The notes under the pieces are model-generated. The model searched no databases. It was given only the letters and a program-made list of their open reading frames with translations, and had not been told where the DNA came from. From NCBI RefSeq assembly GCF_000716445.1, contig NZ_JNWK01000004.1, positions 167,879-231,878 on the forward strand: DNA of 64,000 bases, read 5' to 3'. Source of the stretch: Streptomyces wedmorensis. Lineage in GTDB: Bacteria; Actinomycetota; Actinomycetes; Streptomycetales; Streptomycetaceae. Positions within the stretch are counted from its first letter, which is position 1, and each line of letters opens with the position of its first letter. Shown here piece after piece: positions 26,019-35,900 of the stretch. Made by a program: the position numbers and the translations under genes.

Positions 26019-27119
26019 GTGCAGACGACCAGAGCGCCGCTCCTCCCCGAACCCGCCCGTCGCTTCGCCGCCTGGTGTGTCGTCCTGCTGCTCGGGGCCG
26101 GGGTCGCGGCCCTCGGGATCTGGATCTGCGTCGTCTTCGAGACGGTGGTCACCCCCGTCCTCCTCGCGATCCTCGGCACCGCGCTCCTCGGGCCCCTCTA
26201 CCGGCGCCTGCTGGCGATGAAGGTCCGGAAGTCGTTCGCCGCCGCGCTCACCGTCGTCGCCGTCCTCGCGGTCGTCGGCGGAGCCACGTACATCGTCGTC
26301 GCCGCGCTCATCGAGACCGGCGACCAGATCATCACCTCCCTCCGGCAGGCCGCCACCGACATCGCCGAGCACCTCGGCCCGGCCGGAACCTCCCTCGACG
26401 ACCTCGCCGCGAACGCCGAGGGCCTCCTGAAGGAGTTCGGCGGAACCGCCGCGACCGGTGTGCTCACGGGCCTCAGCGTCGTCGGCGGGATGCTCGCCAC
26501 AGCCGCCCTCGCCCTGGTGCTGATCTTCTTCTTCCTGCGCGACTCCGACCGGGCCGCCGGCGCCCTGCGCTCCCTCGCACCCCGCGCCACCGGCGACCTC
26601 GTCGAGGCCATGGCGCGCCGCGCCTTCGAGGCCGTCGAGGGCTTCATGCGCGGGACGACCTTCGTCGCCCTCGTCGACGCCGTCCTCATCGGCCTCGGAC
26701 TCGTCGTCCTCGACGTCCCCGGCGCGGTGGGGCTCGCCGCGCTCGTCTTCGTCACCGCCTACATCCCGTACCTCGGCGCGTTCCTCTCCGGTGCGGTCGC
26801 CGTCCTCGTCGCGCTCGCCGACCGGGGTTTCGCCATCGCGCTGTGGGTGCTCGGCGTCGTCCTGGCCGTCCAGATGATCGAGGGCTACATCCTCCAGCCG
26901 ATGGTGCAGAGCCGGACCGTGCAGATGCACCCGGCCGCGGTGATGCTGGCGATCACCGCCGGGGCGTCCGTCGCGGGCATCCTGGGCATGCTGCTCGCCG
27001 TACCGCTGACGGCGGCCGCGACGGGAGTCCTCGGCGAGCTGCGGACGCGGTACGGAGCCCCACCGCCGCCGAAGCCGGACGCCGGGCAGCCACCCGGCGG
27101 GCTGCTCAGCGGGGCTTGA
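26019..27119 (+). CDS. AI-2E family (PerM-type) membrane permease
   Basis: 366 residues, about eight membrane helices: two pairs at the N-terminus (FAAWCVVLLLGAGVAALGIWICVV, VRKSFAAALTVVAVLAVVGG), a long extracytoplasmic helical loop (ITSLRQAATDIAEHLG...EGLLKEFGG), then the conserved GFMRGTTFVALVDAVLIGLGLVVLDVPGA and LVFVTAYIPYLGAFLSG. Family members export autoinducer-2-like or peptide substrates or act as Na+/H+ antiporters; the substrate here is unknown. GTG at 26019 is chosen because the conserved part starts soon after; the longer frame from 25815 is repeat-derived and rejected. Start is uncertain. Confidence 0.85.
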   Translation: MQTTRAPLLPEPARRFAAWCVVLLLGAGVAALGIWICVVFETVVTPVLLAILGTALLGPLYRRLLAMKVRKSFAAALTVVAVLAVVGGATYIVVAALIETGDQIITSLRQAATDIAEHLGPAGTSLDDLAANAEGLLKEFGGTAATGVLTGLSVVGGMLATAALALVLIFFFLRDSDRAAGALRSLAPRATGDLVEAMARRAFEAVEGFMRGTTFVALVDAVLIGLGLVVLDVPGAVGLAALVFVTAYIPYLGAFLSGAVAVLVALADRGFAIALWVLGVVLAVQMIEGYILQPMVQSRTVQMHPAAVMLAITAGASVAGILGMLLAVPLTAAATGVLGELRTRYGAPPPPKPDAGQPPGGLLSGA

Positions 27120-27207
27120 GCACGGCCGGGAACCGCCCGTCGCCGTCCCGCAGGAGGGCGCCCCTCCGGGTGCCGCGCCCTGCGGTCGCCCGGCACGCCT
27201 GGAGCAC

Positions 27208-28026
27208 TCAGGTCGCCGCCGGCAGTCCGCCCGGCTCGAAGGACGCGAGCATCTGTTCGAGGGCCGCCTGGTCGGGACCGATGAACGGGTCCGCGTCCGG
27301 GGCCATCGAGATCGTGTCGGTCATCGAGGCCGTCATCCGTACCGCCGGCGGCAGATGCGTGGACAGCACGATCTCGGGCGCCATGTCCCGTAGCGGGTCG
27401 ATCGTCGCCCGGAACTTGTCCGGGTCGACCACGTGCACCCACGGGCTGTCCAAGGTGGCCCACAGCAGCTGCGCCTGCCGCAGCTCCTCCGGCTTGAGGT
27501 CGTTCGCGTGCCCGCTCTCCGCCAGCTCGGCGGTCGGCATCGGCCCGCCGAAGCAGTCCGAGGAGAAGCAGATCCTGGTCTTCTCGTCGTAGAAGCCGAC
27601 CGTGGCGGGGTTGTCGAAGAGCGGCGGCCGGAACGCGTGCAGCATGCGGTCGCCGACGTCGAGGGACTGACCGGGGTTGAGGAAGTACAACCGGTCCATC
27701 GGCAGCGCGCGTTCCGTCGTCATGATCCCGGCGCCGATGAAGGTGGTGACGACCTTCGCCCGGGGCGCGGCCACGAGCAGGTCGAAGATGCCGCCGGTGT
27801 GGTCGCGGTCGGGGTGGGTGAGCCAGATCCAGAGGACGTCGGCGGGGTCGATGACCGAGCCGAGCGTGTTGACGAAGTTCCGGTCGGCTATCGAGAGCCC
27901 GGTGTCGACGACGACGGGTTCGGTGGCGGTGAGGACGTACGCGTTGACGGGGATGTGCCCGATCCCGGGTATTTCGAGGCTGTCGGCCAGGACGGTGGTG
28001 TCGCTCCCGACCTTGTGGGTGTCCAT
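27208..28026 (-). CDS. Metallo-beta-lactamase-fold (ODP-like) protein
   Basis: 272 residues. The MBL core is clear: VVVDTGLS, then THPDRDHTGG, FSSDCFGG and LSTHLPP. The metal motif reads H-x-D-x-D-H instead of the usual H-x-H-x-D-H, closest to the H-x-E-x-D-H of oxygen-binding diiron (ODP) domains of flavodiiron proteins. A diiron O2/NO- or peroxide-related function is possible but not shown; there is no flavodoxin domain. ATG 28026. Neighbours give no operon clue: the permease faces it and the phosphatase gene lies upstream on the same strand behind a terminator. Confidence 0.8.
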   Translation of the reverse strand: MDTHKVGSDTTVLADSLEIPGIGHIPVNAYVLTATEPVVVDTGLSIADRNFVNTLGSVIDPADVLWIWLTHPDRDHTGGIFDLLVAAPRAKVVTTFIGAGIMTTERALPMDRLYFLNPGQSLDVGDRMLHAFRPPLFDNPATVGFYDEKTRICFSSDCFGGPMPTAELAESGHANDLKPEELRQAQLLWATLDSPWVHVVDPDKFRATIDPLRDMAPEIVLSTHLPPAVRMTASMTDTISMAPDADPFIGPDQAALEQMLASFEPGGLPAAT

Positions 28027-28153
28027 GGCAAGCTCCGTGGTCCCCCCGGCGGCCGTACTCGTCCAGTCTGCGACGCGGTCGCGTGGGGCGCGCGGCGAAC
28101 GGGGCCCGCGGGCCGGCGGGGAGCCCCCGCCCGTGGGAGGCCCGGTGGGACCG

Positions 28154-28206
28154 GGGGTCTCGCGGGGGAGGCCCTGTGCGGCGGGGTCTCGCGCGAGGGA
28201 GGCCCT
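28154..28206. repeat. Direct repeat in the intergenic spacer
   Basis: GGGGTCTCGCG followed by GGGAGGCCCT occurs twice (28154-28175 and 28183-28206), about 29 bp apart, between the MBL-fold gene and the phosphatase gene. Function unknown. Confidence 0.55.
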
Positions 28207-28208
28207 AA

Positions 28209-28240
28209 GGCCTGTCCGGCGGATCAGGGCCGGACAGGCC
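28209..28240 (-). terminator. Terminator directly after the SpoIIE phosphatase gene
   Basis: A perfect 12-bp stem (GGCCTGTCCGGC with its complement) and 8-base loop abut the TAG stop at 28241-28243 of the minus-strand phosphatase gene. Confidence 0.8.
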
Positions 28241-30361
28241 CTAGCCGCAGCAGCCGTTGGCCGTCGGGGGCTCGTTCAGTTCGAACCAGATGGCCTTGCC
28301 CTCGCCGCGCGGGTCGACGCCCCACGCGTGCGCCAGCATCTCCATGAGGACCAGGCCACGGCCGCTGGACGCCATCTCGCCGGGGTGGCGCTTGTGCGGC
28401 AGCTCGTCGCTGGTGTCGGAGACCTCGACCCGCAGCCGGCGGGACTTCTCGGTGCAGGCGACCTCGGCGACCAGGAGCGCGTCGCCGTCCGTGTGGACGA
28501 GGACGTTGGTGACCATCTCGGAGACCATCAGGACCGCCGAGTCCAGCTGGTCCTCGTCCTCCCAGTCGTGCAGCAGCTGCCGCAGCTGCTCGCGCGCCTC
28601 GGCGATCCGCTCCGGCTCCGCCTGCGCGATCGTCATCAGGGTGCGGCGCGGGGCCTCCACCACCGGGCCCGCGGGCCTGCGGGACAGCAGCAGCACCGCG
28701 ATGTCGTCCTCGCGGCGGTCGGCGAGCGGGCCCGTCGTGTGGTGCGAGCCGGGCCCGTGGACGGCCTCCACGAGGGTGTCGGCGAGGTGCTCCAGGTCCT
28801 CGCCGTCATGGGACTCCAGCAGCGCCCTGACCCGCTCCCAGCCCGAGTCCAGGTCGTGGCCGCCGGTCTCCAGGAGCCCGTCGGTGCAGATCATCAGGGT
28901 CTCGCCGGGGTCCAGGGTGAGCCGGGTCGTGGGGTAGTCGGTGTCGGGGTCGATGCCGAGGGGCAGGCCGCCGGCCGTCGGTCTCAGCAGGACCGTTCCG
29001 TCGTTCATCCGTACCGCCGGATCCGGATGCCCCGCCCGGGCGATGTCGACCGTCCCCGTCTCCAGGTCGACCTCCAGGTACAGACAGGTCGCGAACCGCG
29101 GGCCCCCGTTCTCCGCCGCGTCGTCCCCGTCCGTGATCCCGTACAGGAACCGCGAGGCCCGCGACAGGACCGCGTCCGGACGGTGCCCCTCGGAGGCGTA
29201 CGCGCGCAGGGCGATCCGCAGCTGCCCCATCAGGCCCGCCGCCCGCACGTCGTGCCCCTGTACGTCGCCGATGACCAGCGCGATCCGCCCCGCGCCGCGC
29301 CCGCCCGTGCGGGAGGTGCCGCCGGGCAGCCGGATCATGTCGTACCAGTCGCCGCCGACCTGGAGCCCGCCGCCCGTCGGCACGTACCGCGCGGCCACCT
29401 GGATGCCCGGGATCCCCGGCCCCAGGACCGGCATCATCGTCCGCTGGAGACCGAGCGACAGCTCGCGCTCCGACTCGGCCACGCCCGCGCGTGCGAGGGC
29501 CTGCGCCAGCATCCGCGCCACCGTCGTCAGCACCGAACGCTCATCGGGCGTGAACGCCACCGGATGCTTGAAGGCCGCCATCCACGCGCCCATCGTGCGC
29601 CCGGCCACCACCAGCGGCACGAACGCCCAGGAACGGCGCCCGAAGCGCTGCGCCAGCGGCCACGTCATGGGGAACCGGCGCAGGTACTCGTCCGGCGTCG
29701 GCAGATAGATCGCCCGCCCCGTCCGTACGACCTCCGCCGCCGGATAGTCCGTGCCCAGCGACATCGACGTGAACGGTCCCTCGTCGCCCTCGCTGTGCCC
29801 GTGGTGCCCGATGACCGTCAGCCGTTCGCCCGCCACGCCGAACACCGCGAGCCCGTCCGGCGAGAAACCCGGCATCGACAGCGAGGCCGCCACCCGCAAC
29901 ACCTCGGCCGTCGACCGCGCCTCGGCCAGCGCCCGGCCCGCGTCGAGCAGAAACGCCTCCCGCGACCGGCGCCAGTCACCCGTGATGGGCGTCCGCGCGG
30001 CGGTGCCCGGCAACTGCTCGGCGACCTCCTGGAGCGTGCCGACCAGCTGGTAGTCGTTCCCCTCGATCAGCGGCTTCGACCTGCTCCGCACGGTACGGAT
30101 CACCCGTCCGTGCTCGTCCATGATCCGCAGCCGCGCCTCGGCGAGCGTGCCCTCCGCGACCGCGAGGTTCACCACCCCGTCGATCTCGTTCCAGTCGACC
30201 GGGTGAAAACGCGACCGCACGGCCGCCTCGGAGAGCCGCACCGGCGCCGCGGGCAGCCCGAGCAGCCGGGCTGCCTCACCGTCGAGAGTGACGATCCCGG
30301 ACGCGTTGTCCCAGCGCCACAGGCCGGTCGCGATCGCGGCCAGGACGTCCTCGGTGCGCAT
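28241..30361 (-). CDS. PAS-GAF-PP2C (SpoIIE) phosphatase with RsbW-like ATPase domain
   Basis: 706 residues. Order: PAS (about 10-115), GAF (about 150-300), SpoIIE/PP2C phosphatase (about 315-540) with metal Asp residues in VIGDVQGHD, CTDGLLE and REDDIAVLLL, then a GHKL ATPase (about 570-700) with N box MVSEMVTNVLVHTDG and G box SSGRGLVLMEML. Such fusions couple signal sensing to dephosphorylation of an anti-anti-sigma factor and to its phosphorylating kinase in one chain, thereby controlling alternative sigma factors of the SigB type. No sigma or STAS gene is adjacent, so partners are elsewhere. ATG 30361; divergent from aspS. Confidence 0.93.
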   Translation of the reverse strand: MRTEDVLAAIATGLWRWDNASGIVTLDGEAARLLGLPAAPVRLSEAAVRSRFHPVDWNEIDGVVNLAVAEGTLAEARLRIMDEHGRVIRTVRSRSKPLIEGNDYQLVGTLQEVAEQLPGTAARTPITGDWRRSREAFLLDAGRALAEARSTAEVLRVAASLSMPGFSPDGLAVFGVAGERLTVIGHHGHSEGDEGPFTSMSLGTDYPAAEVVRTGRAIYLPTPDEYLRRFPMTWPLAQRFGRRSWAFVPLVVAGRTMGAWMAAFKHPVAFTPDERSVLTTVARMLAQALARAGVAESERELSLGLQRTMMPVLGPGIPGIQVAARYVPTGGGLQVGGDWYDMIRLPGGTSRTGGRGAGRIALVIGDVQGHDVRAAGLMGQLRIALRAYASEGHRPDAVLSRASRFLYGITDGDDAAENGGPRFATCLYLEVDLETGTVDIARAGHPDPAVRMNDGTVLLRPTAGGLPLGIDPDTDYPTTRLTLDPGETLMICTDGLLETGGHDLDSGWERVRALLESHDGEDLEHLADTLVEAVHGPGSHHTTGPLADRREDDIAVLLLSRRPAGPVVEAPRRTLMTIAQAEPERIAEAREQLRQLLHDWEDEDQLDSAVLMVSEMVTNVLVHTDGDALLVAEVACTEKSRRLRVEVSDTSDELPHKRHPGEMASSGRGLVLMEMLAHAWGVDPRGEGKAIWFELNEPPTANGCCG

Positions 30362-30462
30362 TGCCCCACTTTATGAATATCGGACACCAGGTCGCCACCG
30401 AGAGTATTCGAATTCCGATCTCGGCCCGGCCGGTACTCTGGGTGGGTCTGCCCTCGTGTCCT

Positions 30463-30476
30463 GTGACATCCGTGAC
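30463..30476. promoter_or_regulatory. GTGAC-N4-GTGAC direct repeat upstream of aspS
   Basis: GTGACATCCGTGAC lies 57 bp before the aspS start. The same spacing and almost the same sequence (GTGACGTCCGTGAC, 24063-24076) occurs in the acyl-CoA dehydrogenase/SseB divergent promoter. No known regulator is assigned. Confidence 0.35.
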
Positions 30477-30532
30477 AGGGGCCACAGGGCGGCGGCCCCT
30501 CACCCGAGATCCCGAAGACTGGATGAACGACG

Positions 30533-32341
30533 ATGCATCGGTACAGGTCCCACACCTGCGGCGAGCTCCGCGCCTCTGACGTCGGCACCGACGTCCGGCT
30601 GAGCGGCTGGCTGCACAATCGGCGCGACCTGGGCGGCATCCTCTTCATCGATCTGCGCGACCACTACGGCATCACGCAGCTCGTCGCCCGCCCCGGCACC
30701 GCCGCCGCCGAGGTCCTCGACAAGCTGACCAAGGAGACCGTCGTCCGCGTGGACGGCAAGGTCGTCTCCCGCGGCGCGGACAACGTCAACCCCGAGCTGT
30801 CGACCGGCGAGATCGAGATCGAGGCCGCCACGGTCGAGGTCCTGGGCGCCGCCAAGCAGATCCCCTTCACCATCAACACCGACGACGGCGTCAACGAGGA
30901 GCGGCGTCTGGAGTACCGCTTCCTCGACCTGCGCCGCGAGCGCATGCACCGCAACATCATGCTGCGCTCCGCCGTCATCGCCTCCATCCGCTCCAAGATG
31001 GTGGCCCTCGGCTTCAACGAGATGGCGACCCCGATCCTCGCCGCGACCTCCCCCGAGGGCGCCCGCGACTTCGTCGTCCCGTCCCGCCTGAACCCGGGCA
31101 AGTTCTACGCGCTCCCGCAGGCGCCCCAGCAGTTCAAGCAGCTGCTGATGATCTCCGGCTTCGACCGGTACTTCCAGATCGCGCCCTGCTTCCGCGACGA
31201 GGACGCCCGCGCCGACCGCTCGCCGGGCGAGTTCTACCAGCTCGACGTCGAGATGTCGTTCGTCGAGCAGGAGGACGTCTTCCAGCCCATCGAGAAGCTC
31301 ATGACCGAGCTCTTCGAGGAGTTCGGCGGCGGCCGCCACGTCACCTCGCCGTTCCCGCGGATCCCGTTCCGCGAGTCGATGCTCAAGTACGGCAACGACA
31401 AGCCCGACCTGCGCACCGACCTCGAACTCGTCGACATCACCGACGTCTTCGAGAACTCCGAGTTCAAGGCCTTCGCCGGCAAGCACGTCCGCGCCCTGGC
31501 CGTCCCGAACACCGGCGACCAGCCCCGCAAGTTCTTCGACGGCCTCGGCGACTTCGCCGTCTCCCTCGGCGCCAAGGGCCTCGCCTGGGTCCGCGTCGGC
31601 GACGAGGGCGCCCTCACCGGCCCCATCGCCAAGTTCCTCACCGAGGAGAACGTCAAGGTCCTCACCGAGCGCCTCGGCCTCGCCGCGGGCCACGCCGTCT
31701 TCTTCGGCGCCGGCGAGTTCGACGAGGTCTCCAAGATCATGGGCCCCGTCCGGGTCGAGGCCGCCAAGCGCGCCGGCCAGTTCGAGGAGAACGTCTTCCG
31801 CTTCGCGTGGATCGTCGACTTCCCGATGTACGAGCGGGACGAGGAGACCGGCAAGATCGACTTCTCGCACAACCCGTTCTCCATGCCGCAGGGCGGCCTG
31901 GAGGCCCTGGAGACCCAGGACCCGCTGGACGTCCTCGGCTGGCAGTACGACATCGTCTGCAACGGCATCGAGCTCTCCTCCGGCGCCATCCGGAACCACG
32001 AGCCCGAGATCATGTTCAAGGCCTTCGAGATCGCCGGCTACAGCCGCGAGACCGTCGAGTCCGAGTTCGCCGGCATGCTCCGCGCCTTCGAGTACGGCGC
32101 CCCGCCGCACGGCGGCATCGCCCCCGGCGTCGACCGCATCGTCATGCTCCTCGCCGACGAGCCCAACATCCGCGAGACCATCGCCTTCCCCCTCAACGGC
32201 AACGCCCAGGACCTCCTCATGGGCGCCCCCACCGAGCTCGACGAGTCCCGCCTGCGCGAGCTGAACATCCAGCTCCGCAAGCCGGTCGAGAAGAAGACCA
32301 CCGACATCACGGACGCGGTCCACCCGGACGCGGCGCGGTAA
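30533..32341 (+). CDS. aspS: Aspartyl-tRNA synthetase
   Basis: 602 residues, bacterial-type class II AspRS charging tRNA-Asp. N-terminal OB-fold anticodon domain (about 1-110; [23 protein letters not shown]), catalytic domain with flipping loop and motif 2 [19 protein letters not shown], a GAD insertion (about 300-410) and motif 3 [16 protein letters not shown] 30533 is the first in frame ahead of the OB fold. No T-box leader was recognised in the 171-bp upstream region. From memory, aspS and metG are close together in S. coelicolor; here about 13 kb separates them, most of it the toxin and regulator region. Confidence 0.97.
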   Translation: MHRYRSHTCGELRASDVGTDVRLSGWLHNRRDLGGILFIDLRDHYGITQLVARPGTAAAEVLDKLTKETVVRVDGKVVSRGADNVNPELSTGEIEIEAATVEVLGAAKQIPFTINTDDGVNEERRLEYRFLDLRRERMHRNIMLRSAVIASIRSKMVALGFNEMATPILAATSPEGARDFVVPSRLNPGKFYALPQAPQQFKQLLMISGFDRYFQIAPCFRDEDARADRSPGEFYQLDVEMSFVEQEDVFQPIEKLMTELFEEFGGGRHVTSPFPRIPFRESMLKYGNDKPDLRTDLELVDITDVFENSEFKAFAGKHVRALAVPNTGDQPRKFFDGLGDFAVSLGAKGLAWVRVGDEGALTGPIAKFLTEENVKVLTERLGLAAGHAVFFGAGEFDEVSKIMGPVRVEAAKRAGQFEENVFRFAWIVDFPMYERDEETGKIDFSHNPFSMPQGGLEALETQDPLDVLGWQYDIVCNGIELSSGAIRNHEPEIMFKAFEIAGYSRETVESEFAGMLRAFEYGAPPHGGIAPGVDRIVMLLADEPNIRETIAFPLNGNAQDLLMGAPTELDESRLRELNIQLRKPVEKKTTDITDAVHPDAAR

Positions 32342-32361
32342 GCAGCAGCACCGGCATGTGC

Positions 32362-32399
32362 CGAGGGGCCCGGAACCGATGACGGTTCCGGGCCCCTCG
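32362..32399 (+). terminator. aspS terminator
   Basis: A perfect 16-bp stem (CGAGGGGCCCGGAACC with its complement) closes a GATGAC loop 20 bp after the aspS stop. It separates aspS from the toxin-immunity operon that converges on it. Confidence 0.92.
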
Positions 32400-32476
32400 C
32401 ATGCCGTGCGAGCGTCGCGCCATCGACGCGCGGCACCTCTTCCCCTTCCGGGAAGCCGGTCAGGTGCCCGATGGGC

Positions 32477-32950
32477 CTAATGCTCGTCGAATTCCTGAAA
32501 GTAGTGGGAGAGGTCGAGCAAGGAATCTTCGGCGGTCGACAGGACGATGGAAAGCCTGGTGAGAGTTACGCCCTCGGGGCGTTTCACGTAGGACCACCTT
32601 CGACCGGCGTTCCACAAAGATGAGAGAAGCTCCTTGCGGGCGGGCTCGTCCTCGGAGAGCGCGTGTTCGGCCGATTCGACGATCAGTACGTGATGATCTG
32701 ACGAAAGCCATTGGAGGTCGCGGAGGCAGTCGTGGAATGCATTCCAGTTCCAGCCGAAATAATCTGGGAACTTCAACGCCTCCTGGAATTCTTGAAACGT
32801 CGCTACCTCGTCGGTCATCTCTCGGCCGTCCAGGTATGCCACGTAAACGCTTCCCGACCTGGGGAGGAGCTCTCCAAGGGGAACGCCGGCACCCGGCGTG
32901 ACGATATGCAGCCAGGGGGAGATATGGATGGCGGAGGAGTCTTCAATCAT
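32477..32950 (-). CDS. Barstar-family immunity protein
   Basis: 157 residues. The barstar core is plain: FQEFQEALKFPDYFGWNWNAFHDCLRDL, in which Asp74 of HDCL corresponds to the barstar Asp39 that plugs the barnase active site; the next strand HHVLIVESAEHAL fits too. It should bind and neutralise the RNase tip of the RHS toxin encoded immediately upstream. ATG 32950 shares a base with the RHS stop codon (TAATG), so the two are translationally coupled; a start at 32962 inside the toxin is a less likely alternative. Base composition is much poorer in G+C (33 of 60 at 32701-32760) than the RHS body, like the toxin tip. Confidence 0.92.
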   Translation of the reverse strand: MIEDSSAIHISPWLHIVTPGAGVPLGELLPRSGSVYVAYLDGREMTDEVATFQEFQEALKFPDYFGWNWNAFHDCLRDLQWLSSDHHVLIVESAEHALSEDEPARKELLSSLWNAGRRWSYVKRPEGVTLTRLSIVLSTAEDSLLDLSHYFQEFDEH

Positions 32951-35900
32951 TATTCGGCCCACCTGGGACTTTCTCCGACGATGTACGTCTGATAGTGGGT
33001 CGGAGTGTAGTAGGAAGACCCGTCGCTGCCGAATACCCAGCGTTCTCCGCCTGGTTCAGGATTGTCCGGCGAGGGGTAAGTGCCGTACTCCGTGTAGGTG
33101 ATGGGTTTTCCTGATGGTTCGTGTGTGGGGAGTTTATGACCGTTATTCCTTCCGTCGTTCCCGAAGGGCTCCGTCCACCATTTCGGGCCGTGGAAACCGG
33201 GTCCACCCCACCATCCCAAATTGTACTTCCTCACGTCCTGGAGGACTTCCATCGCCTCTGCGGGGATGGAGTCGGGAACCCACCCCTTGACCTTGGTGAC
33301 GTCTCCCAGGGTTTTCCCTGGTGCGAAGTCCTCGCAAGGTGCCAATCCCAGCGGATCGCCCCAAGTGTGTGGATTGTGGACGTATGACACAGGATTCGGG
33401 TCCGGTGTCAGGCCCAAGGGGTCGCCGCTGAGGTAGCGGGCCGATTCCGGGTCGTAGTAGCGGAAGTAGTTGTAGTGGAGGCCTGATTCCGGGTCGAAGT
33501 ACTGGCCTGGGAACCGGAGTGGGGTGTACGCCGTGGCGTCCCGGTTCCAGGTCGTCGTTCCCCACAGTGACATACGGGTTCGCCAGGCCAAGTCGCCTGA
33601 TTCGTCCACGAGTTCCGTCGGGGCGCCGATCAGGTCCGTGACGATGGCGAAGAAGCGTTCGTCGGTGGAGTCCGGGCCCGTGCGGCGTTCCGTTTGCGAC
33701 AGGGGGCGTGGGCCGGCGTGGTCCCAGGTGAGGGTGACGTCCGCGGTCGTCTGCTCGCAGAGGGTGTTGCCGTCCCAGGTGAAGTGGACTGCTTCTAGGC
33801 CGGATTGCTTGGATATTCGGCGGCCCAAGGGGTCGTACGAGTATCGCCAGATCGTGCCGTCCGGTGTCGTCACCGACGTCAGGCGGTCTTCCGTATCCCA
33901 CTCGTAGCGCCACGTGTCCGGTTTGCGGGAGAGGCGGGTCTTCTGGCGCAGGACCGTCCGGCCCTGGGCGTCGTGTTCGTAGCGGACGGAGCCCGCGGTG
34001 GTGATGCGGGTGCCCCGGTAGGTGCGGGCGCCCGTCGTGGAGTGGGACGGGTGGGTGGACGGCCAGGAGGCCTCCGTCTGGTTGCCGGCCTCGTCGTAGG
34101 CGTACCGCTCCGTCCAGGCGTCGGCGTGGACGGCCGTCACCCGTCCCGTGCCGTCCAGGTCGAAGCGGCGCGTGCCGGAGAGGTCGTCGGTGATGCCGAC
34201 GAGCCCGCCGTCCGCGCGGTACGTGTACGCGCGGTGCTGCAGGCGGCGGCTCGTACCGTCGGTGACCTCCTGGGAGGACAGGCGGCCCATCGGGTCGAAA
34301 GACGTGGTCAGGACGGCGAAGTCCGCGATGCGGCGGCTGGTTTCGCGGCCGACCGCGTCGTGGGCGAATGTGAGCGTCCGGCCCGAGGACGTCAGTTCCG
34401 TGCGGCGGCCCGCCGCGTCGTACGACCACGTGCTCGTCGAACCGCCCGGCGTCGTCCGGCCCGTGCGCCGGCCCACCGCGTCGTGGGTGAAGGAGAGCGT
34501 ACGGCCGTTCACCGTCTCGGAGACGAGGCGGCCGTAGCGGTCCCGGAGGCGGTGCAGGGTCGCGTCCGGGCAGGCCGCCGCCGCCAGTTGGTCGAAGACG
34601 TCGTACTCGTACGTGCTGACCGCGCCTTCGGCGTTCTTGCGGACGATCCGGCCCAGGGCGTCGCGGTCGAACCGGATGGTTTCGCCGAGGCCGTTCGCTC
34701 GGGAGCTCAGCCCGCCCGCCGCGTCGTACCCGTAGCTCAGCGCCCGGCCGTCGAAGTCCGTCTCCGTGACCAGTCGGCCCGCTGGGTCGTAGGCGTAGTC
34801 CCAGGTCAGGCCCTGCGGGTTCGTCACCCGCGTCAGCCGCAGGTTCGTGTCGTGGGAGAACTCGTAGCGAACACTGTCCGGGCCCGTGCGGGATGTCAGC
34901 AGGTCGAAGTCGGTGTACGTGAAGCGGGTCGTGGCACCCATGGCGTCGGTGTGGCTGAGGCAGTTGCCTTCACCGTCGTACGTCCAGGACTCCGTCGTGC
35001 CGTCGGGGGCGGTGCGGCGGGACGGCCGGCCCTCGACCGTCCACTCCAGCTGTGTGACCGCGCCGAGGGGGTCGGTGACCCGGACCGTGCGGCCGAAGGC
35101 GTCGTGCTCGTAGCGGGTGGTGGCACCCAGCGGATCGGTGACCTCGCAGGGGAGGCCGCGGCTGTCCAGAACCAGGTGAGTGGTGGCGCCGAGCGGGTCC
35201 GTCACCGACGTGAGACGGCCCGACTCGTCGTACGCGAACTCGGTCCGGGCGCCCAAGGGGTCCGTCACCGACGTGCGGTTGCCGCGCTCGTCGAAGGTCT
35301 GGTGGGTGACGTTGCCGTCGGTGCCGACGATGCGTATCGGAAACCCGAGATCGTCGTACTCGGCTCGGGCCCGCCGTCCGTCCGGGCGTTCCGCCACGGT
35401 CATGCGTCCGTGCTCGTCGTACGCGGAGCGACTGACGTGCCCCAGCGGGTCCGTACGGGACAGGAGTCGGTTGCGGCTGTCGTACTCGAAGCGCGTGACG
35501 GCGCCCAGCGCGTCGATCTCCGCGACGACCTGCGCACGGTCGTTGATCAGGTGGCGCTCGGTGTTCCCCAGGCCGTCGGTGAACGTGGTCACGCGGAGCC
35601 CTGTCGCCGGGTCGATGTCGTCCCAGGTGAACGTGGCTTCGAGGTGGCCGTTGGCGCCCGACTGGTAGGTGCAGCGGTCCCGGTCGTCGTAGACGTAGTC
35701 GTAGCGGCTGCCGTTCGTGTCCGTCCACGACGTGATGCGGCCGTGTTCGTCGCAGCCGAAGCGCAGCGGGCGGCCGGAGGAGTTGGTCACCTCGGTCAGA
35801 TGGCCGTCGGTGTAGCCGTACCGCAGGATCTCCTGGTCGGACCCGTCCGCCGCCGCGCCCGCGAGGTGGAGGGCGGTGACCCGGCCTTCGCCCGTCGTGA

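Noticed and set aside
30362..30532. T-box leader for aspS
   Set aside because: No T-box bulge sequence or specifier hairpin was recognised in the 171 bases.
32580..32595. Possible second parS (GTTTCACGTAGG)
   Set aside because: Only the left half matches; the right half is lost and it lies inside the barstar gene.
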